Notes under the pieces: generated by a model
Told to the model about the DNA's origin: nothing
Seen by the model: the letters and a program-made list of their open reading frames with translations, nothing else
Databases searched by the model: none
Translations under genes and position numbers: made by a program
DNA from: Ochrobactrum vermis
GTDB taxonomy: Bacteria > Pseudomonadota > Alphaproteobacteria > Rhizobiales > Rhizobiaceae
Assembly: GCF_002975205.1 (NCBI RefSeq)
Contig: NZ_PCOC01000001.1
Span: 2,359,001-2,423,000 of the forward strand
DNA: 64,000 nucleotides
Direction: 5' to 3'
Shown here: positions 7,976-19,023 of the stretch, in pieces
Position numbering within the stretch: the first letter of the stretch is position 1
How the letters are laid out: each line of letters starts with the position of its first letter

Positions 7976-8890
7976 ATGGAAAAGCTGTCGACCGATTTCA
8001 CCGCCATTCTCAACCATCGTGCCATGGAAGTGGAAATGGCACTGACGGGCCTTCTGGACCAGCGCCTGCGGACAGGAGAAATCGCCCGCCCGGAACGGCT
8101 GCTCGCCGCCATGCGCCACGGTGTCCTGAACGGCGGCAAGCGCCTCCGGCCTTTCCTGGTCGTCGAGAGTGCCGCACTGTTCGGCAAAAGCGGCGATGCC
8201 GTTCTGCGGGTCGCTGCCGCACTTGAATGCATTCACTGCTATTCCCTCGTTCATGATGATCTGCCCGCCATGGATGACGATGACCTGCGGCGCGGCCAGC
8301 CGACCGTGCACAAGGCATTCGATGAAGCCGCCGCCATTCTGGCCGGCGACAGCCTTCTGACCTACGCTTTCGACATCGTCTCATCCGACGAAACCGATCT
8401 CGATCCGACAATTCGCGTGCAACTCGTTTCTGCACTTGCCCGCGCATCAGGTCTGGGCGGCATGGCGGGCGGACAGGCTCTCGACCTGATGGCCGAAACC
8501 AGCAAGCCCGACGAAGCCGGGATCATCACGCTGCAGGCGATGAAGACGGGCGCGCTGATCCGCTTTGCCTGCGAGGCAGGGGTCATCATTGCCAATGCGT
8601 CCAGCGAGGACCGCGAACGCATGGCCGAATTCGGTTCGGCCATTGGCCTTGCCTTCCAGCTGGCCGACGACCTTCTGGATGTGACGGCCGACGCAGAGGC
8701 GATGGGTAAGGCAACCGGCAAGGACGCCGCAGCCGGAAAAGCCACGCTGGTTTCACTCCACGGCATCGACTGGACACGCAAGCAACTGTCCGGACTGGTC
8801 GCCCAGGCGGAAGGCCTCCTGGCGCCTTTCGGCAAGGATGCGGATATTCTGAAGCAGGCGGCCCGCTTTATTGCCGAGCGCCAGAGCTAG
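7976..8890 (+). CDS. ispA: Polyprenyl (farnesyl) diphosphate synthase
   Basis: A 304-residue trans-isoprenyl diphosphate synthase that condenses isopentenyl diphosphate with allylic diphosphates, giving C15 or longer chains. Visible motifs are GGKRLRP at 53-59, the first aspartate-rich motif DDLPAMDDDD at 94-103 (the six-residue-spaced form typical of bacterial farnesyl diphosphate synthase) and the second, DDLLD, at 231-235. The start is uncertain. ATG 7976 gives the normal family length; a TTG at 7940 in the same frame would add 12 residues, and neither has a clear ribosome-binding site. Chain length cannot be settled from sequence alone, though the type of first motif favours farnesyl. Confidence 0.9.
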   Translation: MEKLSTDFTAILNHRAMEVEMALTGLLDQRLRTGEIARPERLLAAMRHGVLNGGKRLRPFLVVESAALFGKSGDAVLRVAAALECIHCYSLVHDDLPAMDDDDLRRGQPTVHKAFDEAAAILAGDSLLTYAFDIVSSDETDLDPTIRVQLVSALARASGLGGMAGGQALDLMAETSKPDEAGIITLQAMKTGALIRFACEAGVIIANASSEDRERMAEFGSAIGLAFQLADDLLDVTADAEAMGKATGKDAAAGKATLVSLHGIDWTRKQLSGLVAQAEGLLAPFGKDADILKQAARFIAERQS

Positions 8891-8934
8891 AGTATTTCCA
8901 GCAAGAGTGCGAAGCGGTTTTGCGCGGGATAATG
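8891..8934 (-). repeat. 44-bp dispersed repeat, copy 1
   Basis: On the minus strand this matches the repeats at 18977-19020 and 57795-57838, with 41 of 44 positions the same as the latter. It begins at the base after the ispA stop codon. Confidence 0.85.
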
Positions 8935-8949
8935 CGTAAAAACAATTAT

Positions 8950-9408
8950 TTAGAGATCGTCCTCACGTATCTTGATGATGACCACATCATCGGCAGAAAG
9001 CATACGCCCATCCTGAGCACGCACATCAAGCGCGGCCACGTCCTCGCCCGAAACGCTGTCGACAAGGCGTGAATGCGTCTCACCCGGTGCAAAGAGGTGC
9101 TTTTCGCCCCATTGCCGGAGGGACACGATGACTGGCAGCAGGTCGCGCCCTTTTGCCGTCAGCCGATACTCCTGATGCGCACCGCCATTGGGATCAGGCA
9201 CGGATTCCATGATCTCCTCGCCCGTCAGCTTGCGCAGGCGTTCCGAGAGAATATTGCGGGCAATTCCCAGATTCTTCTGAAAGGCGCTGAAGCGCGTCAC
9301 GCCGTCAAAAGCCTCGCGGACGATCAGCAGCGACCACCAGTCGCCAATTACATCAAGCGCCCGCGCACTCGGGCAATAGTCGCCTTTCATGCTTTTCTTC
9401 CGAACCAT
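8950..9408 (-). CDS. HxlR-family transcriptional regulator
   Basis: A 152-residue winged-helix protein of the HxlR (DUF24) family. It opens with the family signature CPSARALDVIGDWWSLLIVREAF, of which Cys12 is the conserved redox-type cysteine. The helix-turn-helix follows with FQKNLGIARNILSERLRKL, and a wing with the EYRLTAKGRDLLPV pattern. A C-terminal 45-residue extension is less typical. The ATG at 9408 is preferred over an in-frame upstream start at 9465 because GGTGGAG lies at proper distance. It is divergent from an MFS exporter gene, and a perfect palindrome sits between them, so it probably controls the exporter and itself. Confidence 0.92.
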   Translation of the reverse strand: MVRKKSMKGDYCPSARALDVIGDWWSLLIVREAFDGVTRFSAFQKNLGIARNILSERLRKLTGEEIMESVPDPNGGAHQEYRLTAKGRDLLPVIVSLRQWGEKHLFAPGETHSRLVDSVSGEDVAALDVRAQDGRMLSADDVVIIKIREDDL

Positions 9409-9463
9409 GTTCACTCCACCAAATGCAATCCGGTTGTAATATAAAACCTTTTTCGCTACAAAC

Positions 9464-9490
9464 AAAATGGTTTCATTTTAAAACCATTTT
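9464..9490. promoter_or_regulatory. Palindromic operator between the HxlR regulator and MFS exporter genes
   Basis: Perfect 10-bp arms AAAATGGTTT (9464-9473) and AAACCATTTT (9481-9490) with a 7-base spacer. The right arm ends 13 bp before the exporter ATG and a further AAACC half site lies near 9444. The divergent arrangement suggests that the HxlR protein binds here. Confidence 0.6.
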
Positions 9491-9503
9491 GCAGGAGCAC
9501 GTC

Positions 9504-12034
<2,531 letters not shown>

Positions 12035-12108
12035 TTAACTGGGTCTGCGCTTGGATGGTTTTGGATCTATATAATCACTTGCCGACGCAATGTCGCCCTC
12101 TCATTATG

Positions 12109-12124
12109 TCGTGATTAATCACGA
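12109..12124. promoter_or_regulatory. Perfect 16-bp palindrome at the bdhA ribosome-binding site
   Basis: TCGTGATTAATCACGA is fully self-complementary. It runs into the GAGGAG Shine-Dalgarno sequence of bdhA (12123-12128), and a TATAAT-like hexamer lies at 12070-12075. A protein bound here would sit just downstream of the promoter and block transcription. Confidence 0.55.
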
Positions 12125-12135
12125 GGAGTCCGCCC

Positions 12136-12927
12136 ATGACCGACGCATCTGCCCGCAAAACCGCAATCGTCACCGGATCAAATTCCGGTATCGGGCTTGG
12201 CATCGCCCACGCACTGGCGGCGGCAGGACACAACGTCGTGATCAACTCATTCACCGACCGTGACGAGGATCACGCGCTCGCGGCCAAGCTGAGCGAAGAG
12301 CATGGCGTCAGCGTGGTCTATATCGCGGCCGACATGTCGAAGAGCGACGATTGCCGCGGGCTGATCGCTGAAACCATGAACCAGTTCGCCAGCGCAGATA
12401 TTCTCGTCAACAATGCCGGTATCCAGCATGTCGCTCCAGTGGAGGAATTTCCGACAGAGCAATGGGACCGCATCATTGCGATCAACCTGACATCAGCCTT
12501 TCACACATCGGCCGCCGCGATCCCGCATATGCGAAAGGCGGGCTGGGGCCGCATTATCAATATCGCCTCCGCACACGGCCTCGTGGCATCGCCGTTCAAA
12601 TCGGCATATGTGGCTGCCAAGCACGGCATTGTCGGCTTCACCAAAACGCTGGCGCTGGAACTGGCGACAGTGAAGATCACCGCGAATTCCATCTGTCCCG
12701 GCTATGTACTGACCCCGCTCGTCGAGGCGCAGATACCAGACCAGATGAAGGCCTATCACATGAACCGGGAAACAGTGATCCACGACGTGATGCTCGACAA
12801 GCAACCGACAAAGGAATTCGTCACCACCGCACAGATTGGCGCTGTTGCTGCTTTCCTCGCAAGCAATGCAGCAGCGCAGATCAACGGCGCTGCCATTCCT
12901 GTCGATGGCGGATGGACGGCCGAGTAG
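12136..12927 (+). CDS. bdhA: D-3-hydroxybutyrate dehydrogenase
   Basis: A 263-residue short-chain dehydrogenase that interconverts 3-hydroxybutyrate and acetoacetate with NAD. The cofactor motif is TGSNSGIG at 13-20, NNAG is at 92-95, and the catalytic set is Ser145, Tyr158 and Lys162 (YVAAK). The long C-terminal segment with the PTKEFVTTAQIG block is characteristic of 3-hydroxybutyrate dehydrogenases rather than generic 3-oxoacyl reductases. The ATG follows GAGGAG by 7 bases. It stands alone, followed by a palindromic repeat. A perfect palindrome overlapping its ribosome-binding site suggests tight regulation. It fits with the thiolase and acetyl-CoA synthetase of this window in short-chain acid use. 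Confidence 0.92.
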   Translation: MTDASARKTAIVTGSNSGIGLGIAHALAAAGHNVVINSFTDRDEDHALAAKLSEEHGVSVVYIAADMSKSDDCRGLIAETMNQFASADILVNNAGIQHVAPVEEFPTEQWDRIIAINLTSAFHTSAAAIPHMRKAGWGRIINIASAHGLVASPFKSAYVAAKHGIVGFTKTLALELATVKITANSICPGYVLTPLVEAQIPDQMKAYHMNRETVIHDVMLDKQPTKEFVTTAQIGAVAAFLASNAAAQINGAAIPVDGGWTAE

Positions 12928-12968
12928 CGCATCCCGAAAAGTCGGAACCGGTTGTCCGATAAGATGCG
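12928..12968. repeat. RIME-like palindromic repeat
   Basis: Arms CGCATC and GATGCG enclose the recurrent core CCGAAAAGT-GGAACCGGTTGTCCGATAA in imperfect form. It starts at the base after the bdhA stop codon. Confidence 0.65.
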
Positions 12969-12982
12969 GGTCATAAGAAAAT

Positions 12983-14176
12983 TCAGTGCTTATGATCGGC
13001 GTATCGGGCCAGACTTGAGAATGCCAGCACGACTAGAAGCAAGATCGGAAGCGCCAGGAACACCACGCCAAAGCCGCTATGCTTGGCAACGAAACCGATC
13101 AGTGAAGGCGCCACCAGCATGCCGGAATAGCCAAGCGTCGTTGCAACGGATAGGCCAACGCTGGGATTGACACCCGGCATGTTGCCAGCCATCGAGAAGG
13201 CTATCGGCACCATGTTGGAAATACCGATTCCGCAGATCGCGAAGCCGATAATCGCTGTGGTTGAGCTGTTTCCGAAACCGACGATCAGCATACCGATGAT
13301 GGCAATGACCGTGCAGGCGCGCAGGGTTTTGACCGCCCCGAACCGGTCGCGAACCAGATCGCCCGCAAAACGCATGATGGCCATCGAACCCGAAAAGGCC
13401 GCAAAGCCGAAGCCTGCCACCGTGACGGAGGCACCGAGATCCTGGCGCATATGATAAGCGCCCCAATCGAGAATCGCCCCTTCCGGCACCATGGAAAACA
13501 GCGCCATGACACCGACAAGCCACGGCAGAGGATTGCGCGGCAAGGTCAGCTTCTGCTTTTCGCCGCTCGGATGATGATGCTCCGTGTCCGGGATAATCGA
13601 GGGCCAGGCGACAGCGATCAAGATGGCAGCGACAATCGTCGTGACCAGCGCATGAACCGTCGAGCCGAATTGTGCAATGAGAAAGCCCCCCGTGGCAGCG
13701 CCGATCAGGCCGCCGAGGCTCCAGAAAGCATGGCAGGATGACATGATCGCCCGGCGCATCTTTTTCTCGACCGCCACCGCATTGGCATTCATCGACACAT
13801 CCATCGCAGCCATGGTTCCGCCGAAATAGAACATCACGATCACCGCCGTGATCACATTCGGCACAAATGCGATGACCAGCAGCGCCGGAATGAAGGCAAG
13901 CGCAAAAATGCGCACCACCATGCCCGAACCACGATGCGCCGATAGGGCGCCTGCGACCGGCATCATGGCCAGGGAACCAAGCCCGAAGACGAGGATCATC
14001 AGCCCCATACCAGCACTATCAAGCCCGAGACGCTCCGCAAATTCCGGGATTTTCGGGGCCCAACCGCCGAAAATATAGCCGTTCATCAGAAAGAGGAGCG
14101 CAACCGCAATCCGCTCTCTGGTGACAATCGGCGCACGCGCAGGCGCCGCATCTTCGCGTCCGGAAACCTGTTCCAT
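12983..14176 (-). CDS. MFS permease, sugar-type
   Basis: A 397-residue major facilitator protein with about 12 membrane segments. The opening (FLMNGYIFGGWAPKIPEFAERLG) and the SMNANAVAVE block before segment 5 resemble the fucose-permease/YbjJ group. It is the second gene of a two-gene unit: the DeoR regulator gene ends only 7 bases upstream and the ATG has a GAGGGATAG site. Coupling to a DeoR-type regulator suggests uptake of a sugar or sugar derivative, but no kinase or isomerase is adjacent, so the substrate cannot be named. The region near the 3' end carries the bdhA repeat. Confidence 0.88.
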   Translation of the reverse strand: MEQVSGREDAAPARAPIVTRERIAVALLFLMNGYIFGGWAPKIPEFAERLGLDSAGMGLMILVFGLGSLAMMPVAGALSAHRGSGMVVRIFALAFIPALLVIAFVPNVITAVIVMFYFGGTMAAMDVSMNANAVAVEKKMRRAIMSSCHAFWSLGGLIGAATGGFLIAQFGSTVHALVTTIVAAILIAVAWPSIIPDTEHHHPSGEKQKLTLPRNPLPWLVGVMALFSMVPEGAILDWGAYHMRQDLGASVTVAGFGFAAFSGSMAIMRFAGDLVRDRFGAVKTLRACTVIAIIGMLIVGFGNSSTTAIIGFAICGIGISNMVPIAFSMAGNMPGVNPSVGLSVATTLGYSGMLVAPSLIGFVAKHSGFGVVFLALPILLLVVLAFSSLARYADHKH

Positions 14177-14183
14177 CTATCCC

Positions 14184-14969
14184 TCAGTTGCGGTCCGCTG
14201 CCGCACGTAAAATCTTCATACCCGATGCCACATAGGGCGCAAGCGCCGCTTCATCCGCATCATATTCGACAGCCATGACACCAACATCGTCCAGAGGAAC
14301 GACATCATGAGCGGCAACCGTACCCAGCTTGTCGCTGGTGATGGCAAGCGCCACCGTCCGACTGCGTCCGGCAATCACCCGTTTGAATTCCGCATCGTCC
14401 AGATGCAGCGCCGTCACGCCGATTTCGGCAGCAATACCGCACGCACCCAAAACGCAAAGATCAGGGCGCAACAGCTCTGCATCACGCAAAGCGCGTGCAC
14501 CAACGGCAGCGCTGACCCGCCGGTCGATGGGGCCGCCGATCATGATCAGTTCGACCTCCGGTGAACCCATGAGAATTGCGGCAATGGACGGCGTATTGGT
14601 GACGACAGTGATGGCCTCGCCGCGCTCGACCAGAAGCCGCGCCAGCGCCGTATTCACCGAAGACGCATCGAGAAATACCGTCATGCCGGGCTTGACCAGT
14701 CCGGCCAATACTGCGGCCAGTGCGGCCTTGGCCTGGGGGCGTTCTGAATCCCGTTCGGCAAGCGGGGATGGCTCAGGCACGGCACGCAACGCGCCACCAT
14801 AGACACGCCTGCAAAGTCCCGCCGCCGCCATCTCGCGCAGATCACGCCGGATCGTATCCTCGGACACGCCGAAGCTTTCAGCCAGTTCAGTCGCCAGCAC
14901 ACGGCCCGACTGTTGTAGCAGTTCCTGAATGCGCGCCTGTCTTTCGTGAAGCAGAAGCTCTGTCACCAT
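14184..14969 (-). CDS. DeoR-family transcriptional regulator
   Basis: A 261-residue regulator. Residues about 1-57 form the DeoR winged helix-turn-helix (HERQARIQELLQQSGRVLAT, then SEDTIRRDLREM), and residues about 80-240 form the sugar-phosphate sensor domain, with VFLDASSVNTALAR and the VLGACGIAAEIGVTALH block. The start at 14969 has GAGGGAG at good distance; an in-frame ATG at 14984 would lie inside the operator. DeoR proteins usually repress their own operon and release DNA on binding a sugar phosphate. Three evenly phased CATGCAT sites directly upstream are the obvious binding site. It is co-transcribed with the MFS permease. Confidence 0.93.
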   Translation of the reverse strand: MVTELLLHERQARIQELLQQSGRVLATELAESFGVSEDTIRRDLREMAAAGLCRRVYGGALRAVPEPSPLAERDSERPQAKAALAAVLAGLVKPGMTVFLDASSVNTALARLLVERGEAITVVTNTPSIAAILMGSPEVELIMIGGPIDRRVSAAVGARALRDAELLRPDLCVLGACGIAAEIGVTALHLDDAEFKRVIAGRSRTVALAITSDKLGTVAAHDVVPLDDVGVMAVEYDADEAALAPYVASGMKILRAAADRN

Positions 14970-14981
14970 CGTCTCCCTCAA

Positions 14982-15018
14982 CATGCATAATCATGCATAA
15001 ATAGGCAAAAACATGCAT
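14982..15018. promoter_or_regulatory. Triple CATGCAT operator upstream of the DeoR gene
   Basis: CATGCAT occurs at 14982-14988, 14992-14998 and 15012-15018, offsets of 10 and 20 bp, so all three lie on one face of the helix. The first site is 13 bp upstream of the deoR-type start. The site probably allows binding of a multimeric repressor. Confidence 0.6.
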
Positions 15019-15049
15019 ATCAGATTTTGGGAGTGCTGCAAGCGCAAAC

Positions 15050-15083
15050 AAAATGCCGCGCCTTTTGACGGGCACGGCGTTTT
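15050..15083 (-). terminator. Probable terminator beyond pyc
   Basis: A 13-bp stem with two G-U pairs (AAAATGCCGCGCC with GGCACGGCGTTTT). On the minus strand it ends in a T-rich run. It lies 180 bp past the pyc stop, beyond the palindromic repeat. Confidence 0.6.
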
Positions 15084-15115
15084 CAATATCGGTGGTCCGA
15101 GGAATAGGCTTCCCT

Positions 15116-15216
15116 TTCCCTCATCCTGAGGAGCCGTTGAAAACGGCGTCTCGAAGGGCGAGAGAAACGCAAAGCGCCTGCCCTCGTCCTTCGACAGGCT
15201 CAGGATGAGGGGGAAG
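15116..15216. repeat. 100-bp palindromic intergenic repeat
   Basis: The ends TTCCCTCATCCTGAG and CTCAGGATGAGGGGGAA are reverse complements, and an inner hairpin CCGTT/AACGG is nested. This kind of element, with CATCCTGAGG ends and a CTTCGACAGGCTCAGGATGAG end, is common in alphaproteobacterial gaps. Twelve bases of one end recur at 48279-48290. Confidence 0.7.
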
Positions 15217-15265
15217 CGCAGTGCGCACGGAGCCTGAAATCATCCCGCTCCGGCTGAAGCCAAAA

Positions 15266-18200
15266 CTATTCCGAATAGACGACCAAGAGATCCTTCGCGT
15301 CGATCTGTTCACCGGGGCGCACCAGCACTTCGGCAATGGTGCCGTCGCGCTCGGCATGGATGGCCGTTTCCATCTTCATCGCTTCGATGGAGAGTAGCAC
15401 ATCGCCCTGCGAAACCTTCTGGCCCGTTGCAACGGCAACCGTGGAGACAACACCCGGCATCGGCGCACCGACTTGGCGGTCGTTTCCGGCATCCACCTTG
15501 CGACGGACACCGCCGGAAGCGCCCTTGGCGCGGTTCGGCACCTTGATACGACGTGGCTGGCCATTCAGCTCGAAGAACACGGTCACCATGCCCTTCTCGT
15601 CGGTCTCGCTCATCGCCTGATTGACGATCACCAGCGTCTTGCCGCGTTCCAGATCGACGAAGACTTCTTCTTCCGGCTTCAGGCCGTAGAAATAGACTGG
15701 CGTCGGCAGAACGCTCGTCGGACCATAGGTTTCCTGCGCGGACGCATAATCGGTGAAGACCTTCGGATACATCAACGCCGATGCGAATTCCTGATCGGAA
15801 ATCTTGCGATCGACCGTCTCCTCGACCCCTTCACGTTCGGCATTGAGATCGGCAGGTTCGAGCAACGCGCCGGGACGTGCGATGAACGGCTCTTCACCTT
15901 TCAGAATTTTCTTCTGCAGCGCCTTCGGCCATCCCGATGGCGGCTGACCGAGATCGCCGCGCATCATCGACACCACGGAATCCGGGAAAGCAATATCCTT
16001 TGCCGGATTTTCGACGTCGGCGACGGTCAGATCCTGGCTGACCATCATCAGCGCCATGTCGCCCACAACCTTGGAGGATGGCGTGACCTTGACGATATCG
16101 CCGAACATGCGGTTCACATCGGCATAAGACTGCGCCACTTCATGCCAGCGGGTTTCAAGTCCGAGCGAACGGGCCTGCTCCTTCAGATTGGTGAACTGAC
16201 CACCCGGCATTTCATGCAGATAGACTTCCGAAGCCGGTCCCTTGAGATCGCTTTCGAAGGCGGCATATTGATTGCGCACGGCTTCCCAATAGAAGGAGAT
16301 ACGGCGGATCGAATCCGGGTCGAGCCCCGGATCACGCTCGGTTCCGTGCAGTGCCTCGACGATGGAACCGAGGCAAGGCTGCGATGTGTTGCCGGACAGC
16401 GCATCCATCGCCGCATCGACCACATCCACGCCCGCATCGATTGCCGCAAGCACGGTCGCCGCCGAAATGCCCGACGTATCATGCGTATGGAAATGGATCG
16501 GCAGATCGGTTTCCTCGCGCAGCGCCTTGAACAGAACGCGCGCCGCGGCAGGTTTCAAAAGCCCCGCCATATCCTTGACGGCGATGATATGCGCGCCTGC
16601 CTTTTCGACCTCTTTCGCCAGATTGACGTAATATTTGAGATCATATTTGGCGCGCTCCGGATTGAGGATATCACCGGTGTAGCAGATCGCCGCTTCACAG
16701 AGCTTGTTTTCCTCCAGCACCGCATCCATCGATACGCGCATGTTCTCGACCCAGTTGAGACTGTCGAAAACGCGGAACAGATCGATACCGCCGCGTGCCG
16801 CCTCGCGCACAAAATACTTCACGACATTGTCGGGATAGGATTTGTAACCGACACCGTTCGCACCACGCAAAAGCATCTGCAGGAGAAGGTTCGGCGCAGC
16901 TTCACGCACCAGTGCCAGACGCTCCCACGGGTCTTCGGTGAGGAAGCGCATCGAAACGTCGAAAGTCGCGCCGCCCCAGCATTCCAGCGAGAACAGGTTC
17001 GGCAGTGCCTGCGCGTAAGAATTGGCGATGCGGGCGATGTCGTAAGTGCGCATACGCGTCGCCAGAAGCGACTGATGACCGTCACGCATGGTCGTATCGG
17101 TAATCAGCGCACGCTTTTCATTGCGTACCCATTCCGCGAACTTCTTCGGCCCGAGCTGATCAAGACGCTGCTTCGTTCCATCGGCAACCGGTCTCTCTTT
17201 GCCAAGACCGTCGCCGAACCACGGCACACGTGGCTTGGCGGCATCCTTAGCCGGCTTAGCCCGCCCCTTGGTCTCGGGATGGCCATTGACAGTCACATCG
17301 GCAATATAGGTCAAAAGCTTGGTGGCGCGATCCTGTCGCTTCACCTGCTCGAACAATTCCGGCGTCGTGTCGATGAAGCGGGTCGTGTAGTCGTTGGCCT
17401 GAAACTTCGGATGATTGATGATCGCTTCGAGGAAGGTCAGGTTCGTCGCAACACCGCGAATACGGAACTCGCGCAGTGCGCGATCCATACGGCGGATGGC
17501 TTCCAGCGGCGTCGCGCCCGAAGCAGTGACCTTCACCAGCAAAGGATCGTAATAGCGCGTGATGAACGCGCCCGAATAGGCCGTGCCGCCATCAAGACGA
17601 ATGCCGAAGCCCGATGCCGAGCGATAGGCCTGAATGCGGCCGTAATCGGGAATGAAATTCTGTTCAGGGTCTTCCGTGGTAATACGGCACTGAAGCGCAT
17701 GGCCGTTGAGGCGAATGTCCTCCTGACGCGGCACGCCCGATTCCGGTGTGCCGATGGCAAAGCCTTCCAGAATATGGATCTGCGCCTTGACGATATCGAT
17801 GCCGGTCACCTGTTCGGTAACCGTGTGTTCGACCTGAATGCGCGGATTGACCTCGATGAAATAGAACTTGCCGCTATCCACATCCATCAGGAATTCAACG
17901 GTACCCGCGCCGATATAATCGGTGGCATGGGCGATCTTCAGACCATAATCCGCAAGCTCCTGACGCTGTCCGTCGTTGAGATAAGGCGCTGGCGCACGCT
18001 CCACAACTTTCTGGTTACGTCGCTGGATCGAGCAGTCACGCTCGAAAAGATGAACCGCATTGCCATGCGTATCACCCAATATCTGCACTTCGACGTGTCG
18101 CGCACGCTCGATGAGCTTTTCAAGATAAACTTCATCCTTGCCGAATGCAGCCTTGGCCTCGCGCTTGGCTTCCGTCACTTCGCGAGCGAGATGAGCCTCG

Positions 18201-18757
18201 GCGCGGATGGCACGCATGCCGCGACCGCCACCGCCCCAGCTCGCCTTCAGCATAAGCGGATAGCCGATTTCTGCCGCAAGCTTCTTCACTTCCTCCATAT
18301 CGTCAGGAAGCGGATCGGTGGCCGGAACCACCGGCACCCCGATTTCAATAGCAAGATTGCGTGCCGCGACCTTGTTGCCGAGACGGCGCATGGTCTCCGC
18401 CTTCGGACCGATGAAGATGATATCGTTCTCGGCACAGGCCTCGGCAAATTCCGGGCTTTCCGACAAAAGGCCGTAGCCGGGATGGATCGCATCGGCACCC
18501 GAAAGCTTGGCGACGCGAATAATCTCATCGATGGAAAGATAGCTTTCAATCGGACCAAGATCGCGATCCAGATGTGGGCCGCGCCCAACCTGATAGCTTT
18601 CATCGGCCTTGAAGCGGTGCAGGGAAAGTTTGTCTTCCTCAGCCCATATGGCCACCGTTTTGAGTCCCAGCTCATTGGCGGCGCGGAATACGCGGATTGC
18701 GATTTCAGATCGGTTGGCGACCAGAATTTTCCGGATAGGCTTTGGGGCGAAAGACAA
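15266..18757 (-). CDS. pyc: Pyruvate carboxylase
   Basis: A 1163-residue single-chain biotin enzyme that carboxylates pyruvate to oxaloacetate to refill the TCA cycle. Residues 1 to about 460 are biotin carboxylase (LVANRSEIAIRV at 13-24, ATP-grasp loop GGGGRGMR). The carboxyltransferase starts near 550 with DTTMRDGHQSLLATR, and the C-terminal biotinyl domain carries the target Lys1128 in EAMKMET. The full length fits the family (about 1150). The start is a TTG with GGGAGA 7 bases upstream; there is no ATG nearby in frame. It is monocistronic, downstream of livJ-type genes that have their own terminators. Confidence 0.97.
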   Translation of the reverse strand: MSFAPKPIRKILVANRSEIAIRVFRAANELGLKTVAIWAEEDKLSLHRFKADESYQVGRGPHLDRDLGPIESYLSIDEIIRVAKLSGADAIHPGYGLLSESPEFAEACAENDIIFIGPKAETMRRLGNKVAARNLAIEIGVPVVPATDPLPDDMEEVKKLAAEIGYPLMLKASWGGGGRGMRAIRAEAHLAREVTEAKREAKAAFGKDEVYLEKLIERARHVEVQILGDTHGNAVHLFERDCSIQRRNQKVVERAPAPYLNDGQRQELADYGLKIAHATDYIGAGTVEFLMDVDSGKFYFIEVNPRIQVEHTVTEQVTGIDIVKAQIHILEGFAIGTPESGVPRQEDIRLNGHALQCRITTEDPEQNFIPDYGRIQAYRSASGFGIRLDGGTAYSGAFITRYYDPLLVKVTASGATPLEAIRRMDRALREFRIRGVATNLTFLEAIINHPKFQANDYTTRFIDTTPELFEQVKRQDRATKLLTYIADVTVNGHPETKGRAKPAKDAAKPRVPWFGDGLGKERPVADGTKQRLDQLGPKKFAEWVRNEKRALITDTTMRDGHQSLLATRMRTYDIARIANSYAQALPNLFSLECWGGATFDVSMRFLTEDPWERLALVREAAPNLLLQMLLRGANGVGYKSYPDNVVKYFVREAARGGIDLFRVFDSLNWVENMRVSMDAVLEENKLCEAAICYTGDILNPERAKYDLKYYVNLAKEVEKAGAHIIAVKDMAGLLKPAAARVLFKALREETDLPIHFHTHDTSGISAATVLAAIDAGVDVVDAAMDALSGNTSQPCLGSIVEALHGTERDPGLDPDSIRRISFYWEAVRNQYAAFESDLKGPASEVYLHEMPGGQFTNLKEQARSLGLETRWHEVAQSYADVNRMFGDIVKVTPSSKVVGDMALMMVSQDLTVADVENPAKDIAFPDSVVSMMRGDLGQPPSGWPKALQKKILKGEEPFIARPGALLEPADLNAEREGVEETVDRKISDQEFASALMYPKVFTDYASAQETYGPTSVLPTPVYFYGLKPEEEVFVDLERGKTLVIVNQAMSETDEKGMVTVFFELNGQPRRIKVPNRAKGASGGVRRKVDAGNDRQVGAPMPGVVSTVAVATGQKVSQGDVLLSIEAMKMETAIHAERDGTIAEVLVRPGEQIDAKDLLVVYSE

Positions 18758-18846
18758 GGCAGATCTCCCTAACTGCTATGACAAAGGCGCCATTGCTTAA
18801 CCTGCAAAAGTCACAAGCGCAAACAAACTGTGCAACCGGGAGATAA

Positions 18847-18874
18847 AAACAAAATGCCCGGCTAAACGCCGGGC
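18847..18874 (-). terminator. Terminator of the first livJ-type gene
   Basis: Stem GCCCGGC/GCCGGGC (18856-18862, 18868-18874) with a 5-base loop, followed on the minus strand by ATTTTGTTTTTAT. Confidence 0.88.
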
Positions 18875-18976
18875 AGATTGATGAATTTTGTAGCAGTTTA
18901 TGCTAATATATGAGGCACAAAAGTGGTTCCTATCTTAACCCAATCATTGGAACCGCTCTATGCATTCGCTTTCACA

Positions 18977-19020
18977 CATTATCCGACGCAAAACCGCTTC
19001 GCACTTTTGCTGGAAATGCT
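18977..19020 (+). repeat. 44-bp dispersed repeat, copy 2
   Basis: Matches 57795-57838 at 42 of 44 positions and lies 3 bases from the stop codon of the livJ-type gene, between it and the terminator. Confidence 0.88.
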
Positions 19021-19023
19021 CCG

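Noticed and set aside
7804..8232. Minus-strand frame upstream of mtgA, opposite the start of ispA
   Set aside because: No ribosome-binding site or family pattern; ispA motifs on the other strand are clear.
15473..18772. A 1099-codon open frame on the plus strand, opposite pyruvate carboxylase
   Set aside because: It is the mirror of the pyc reading frame in GC-rich codons; the translation has no recognisable domain and pyc explains the region fully.
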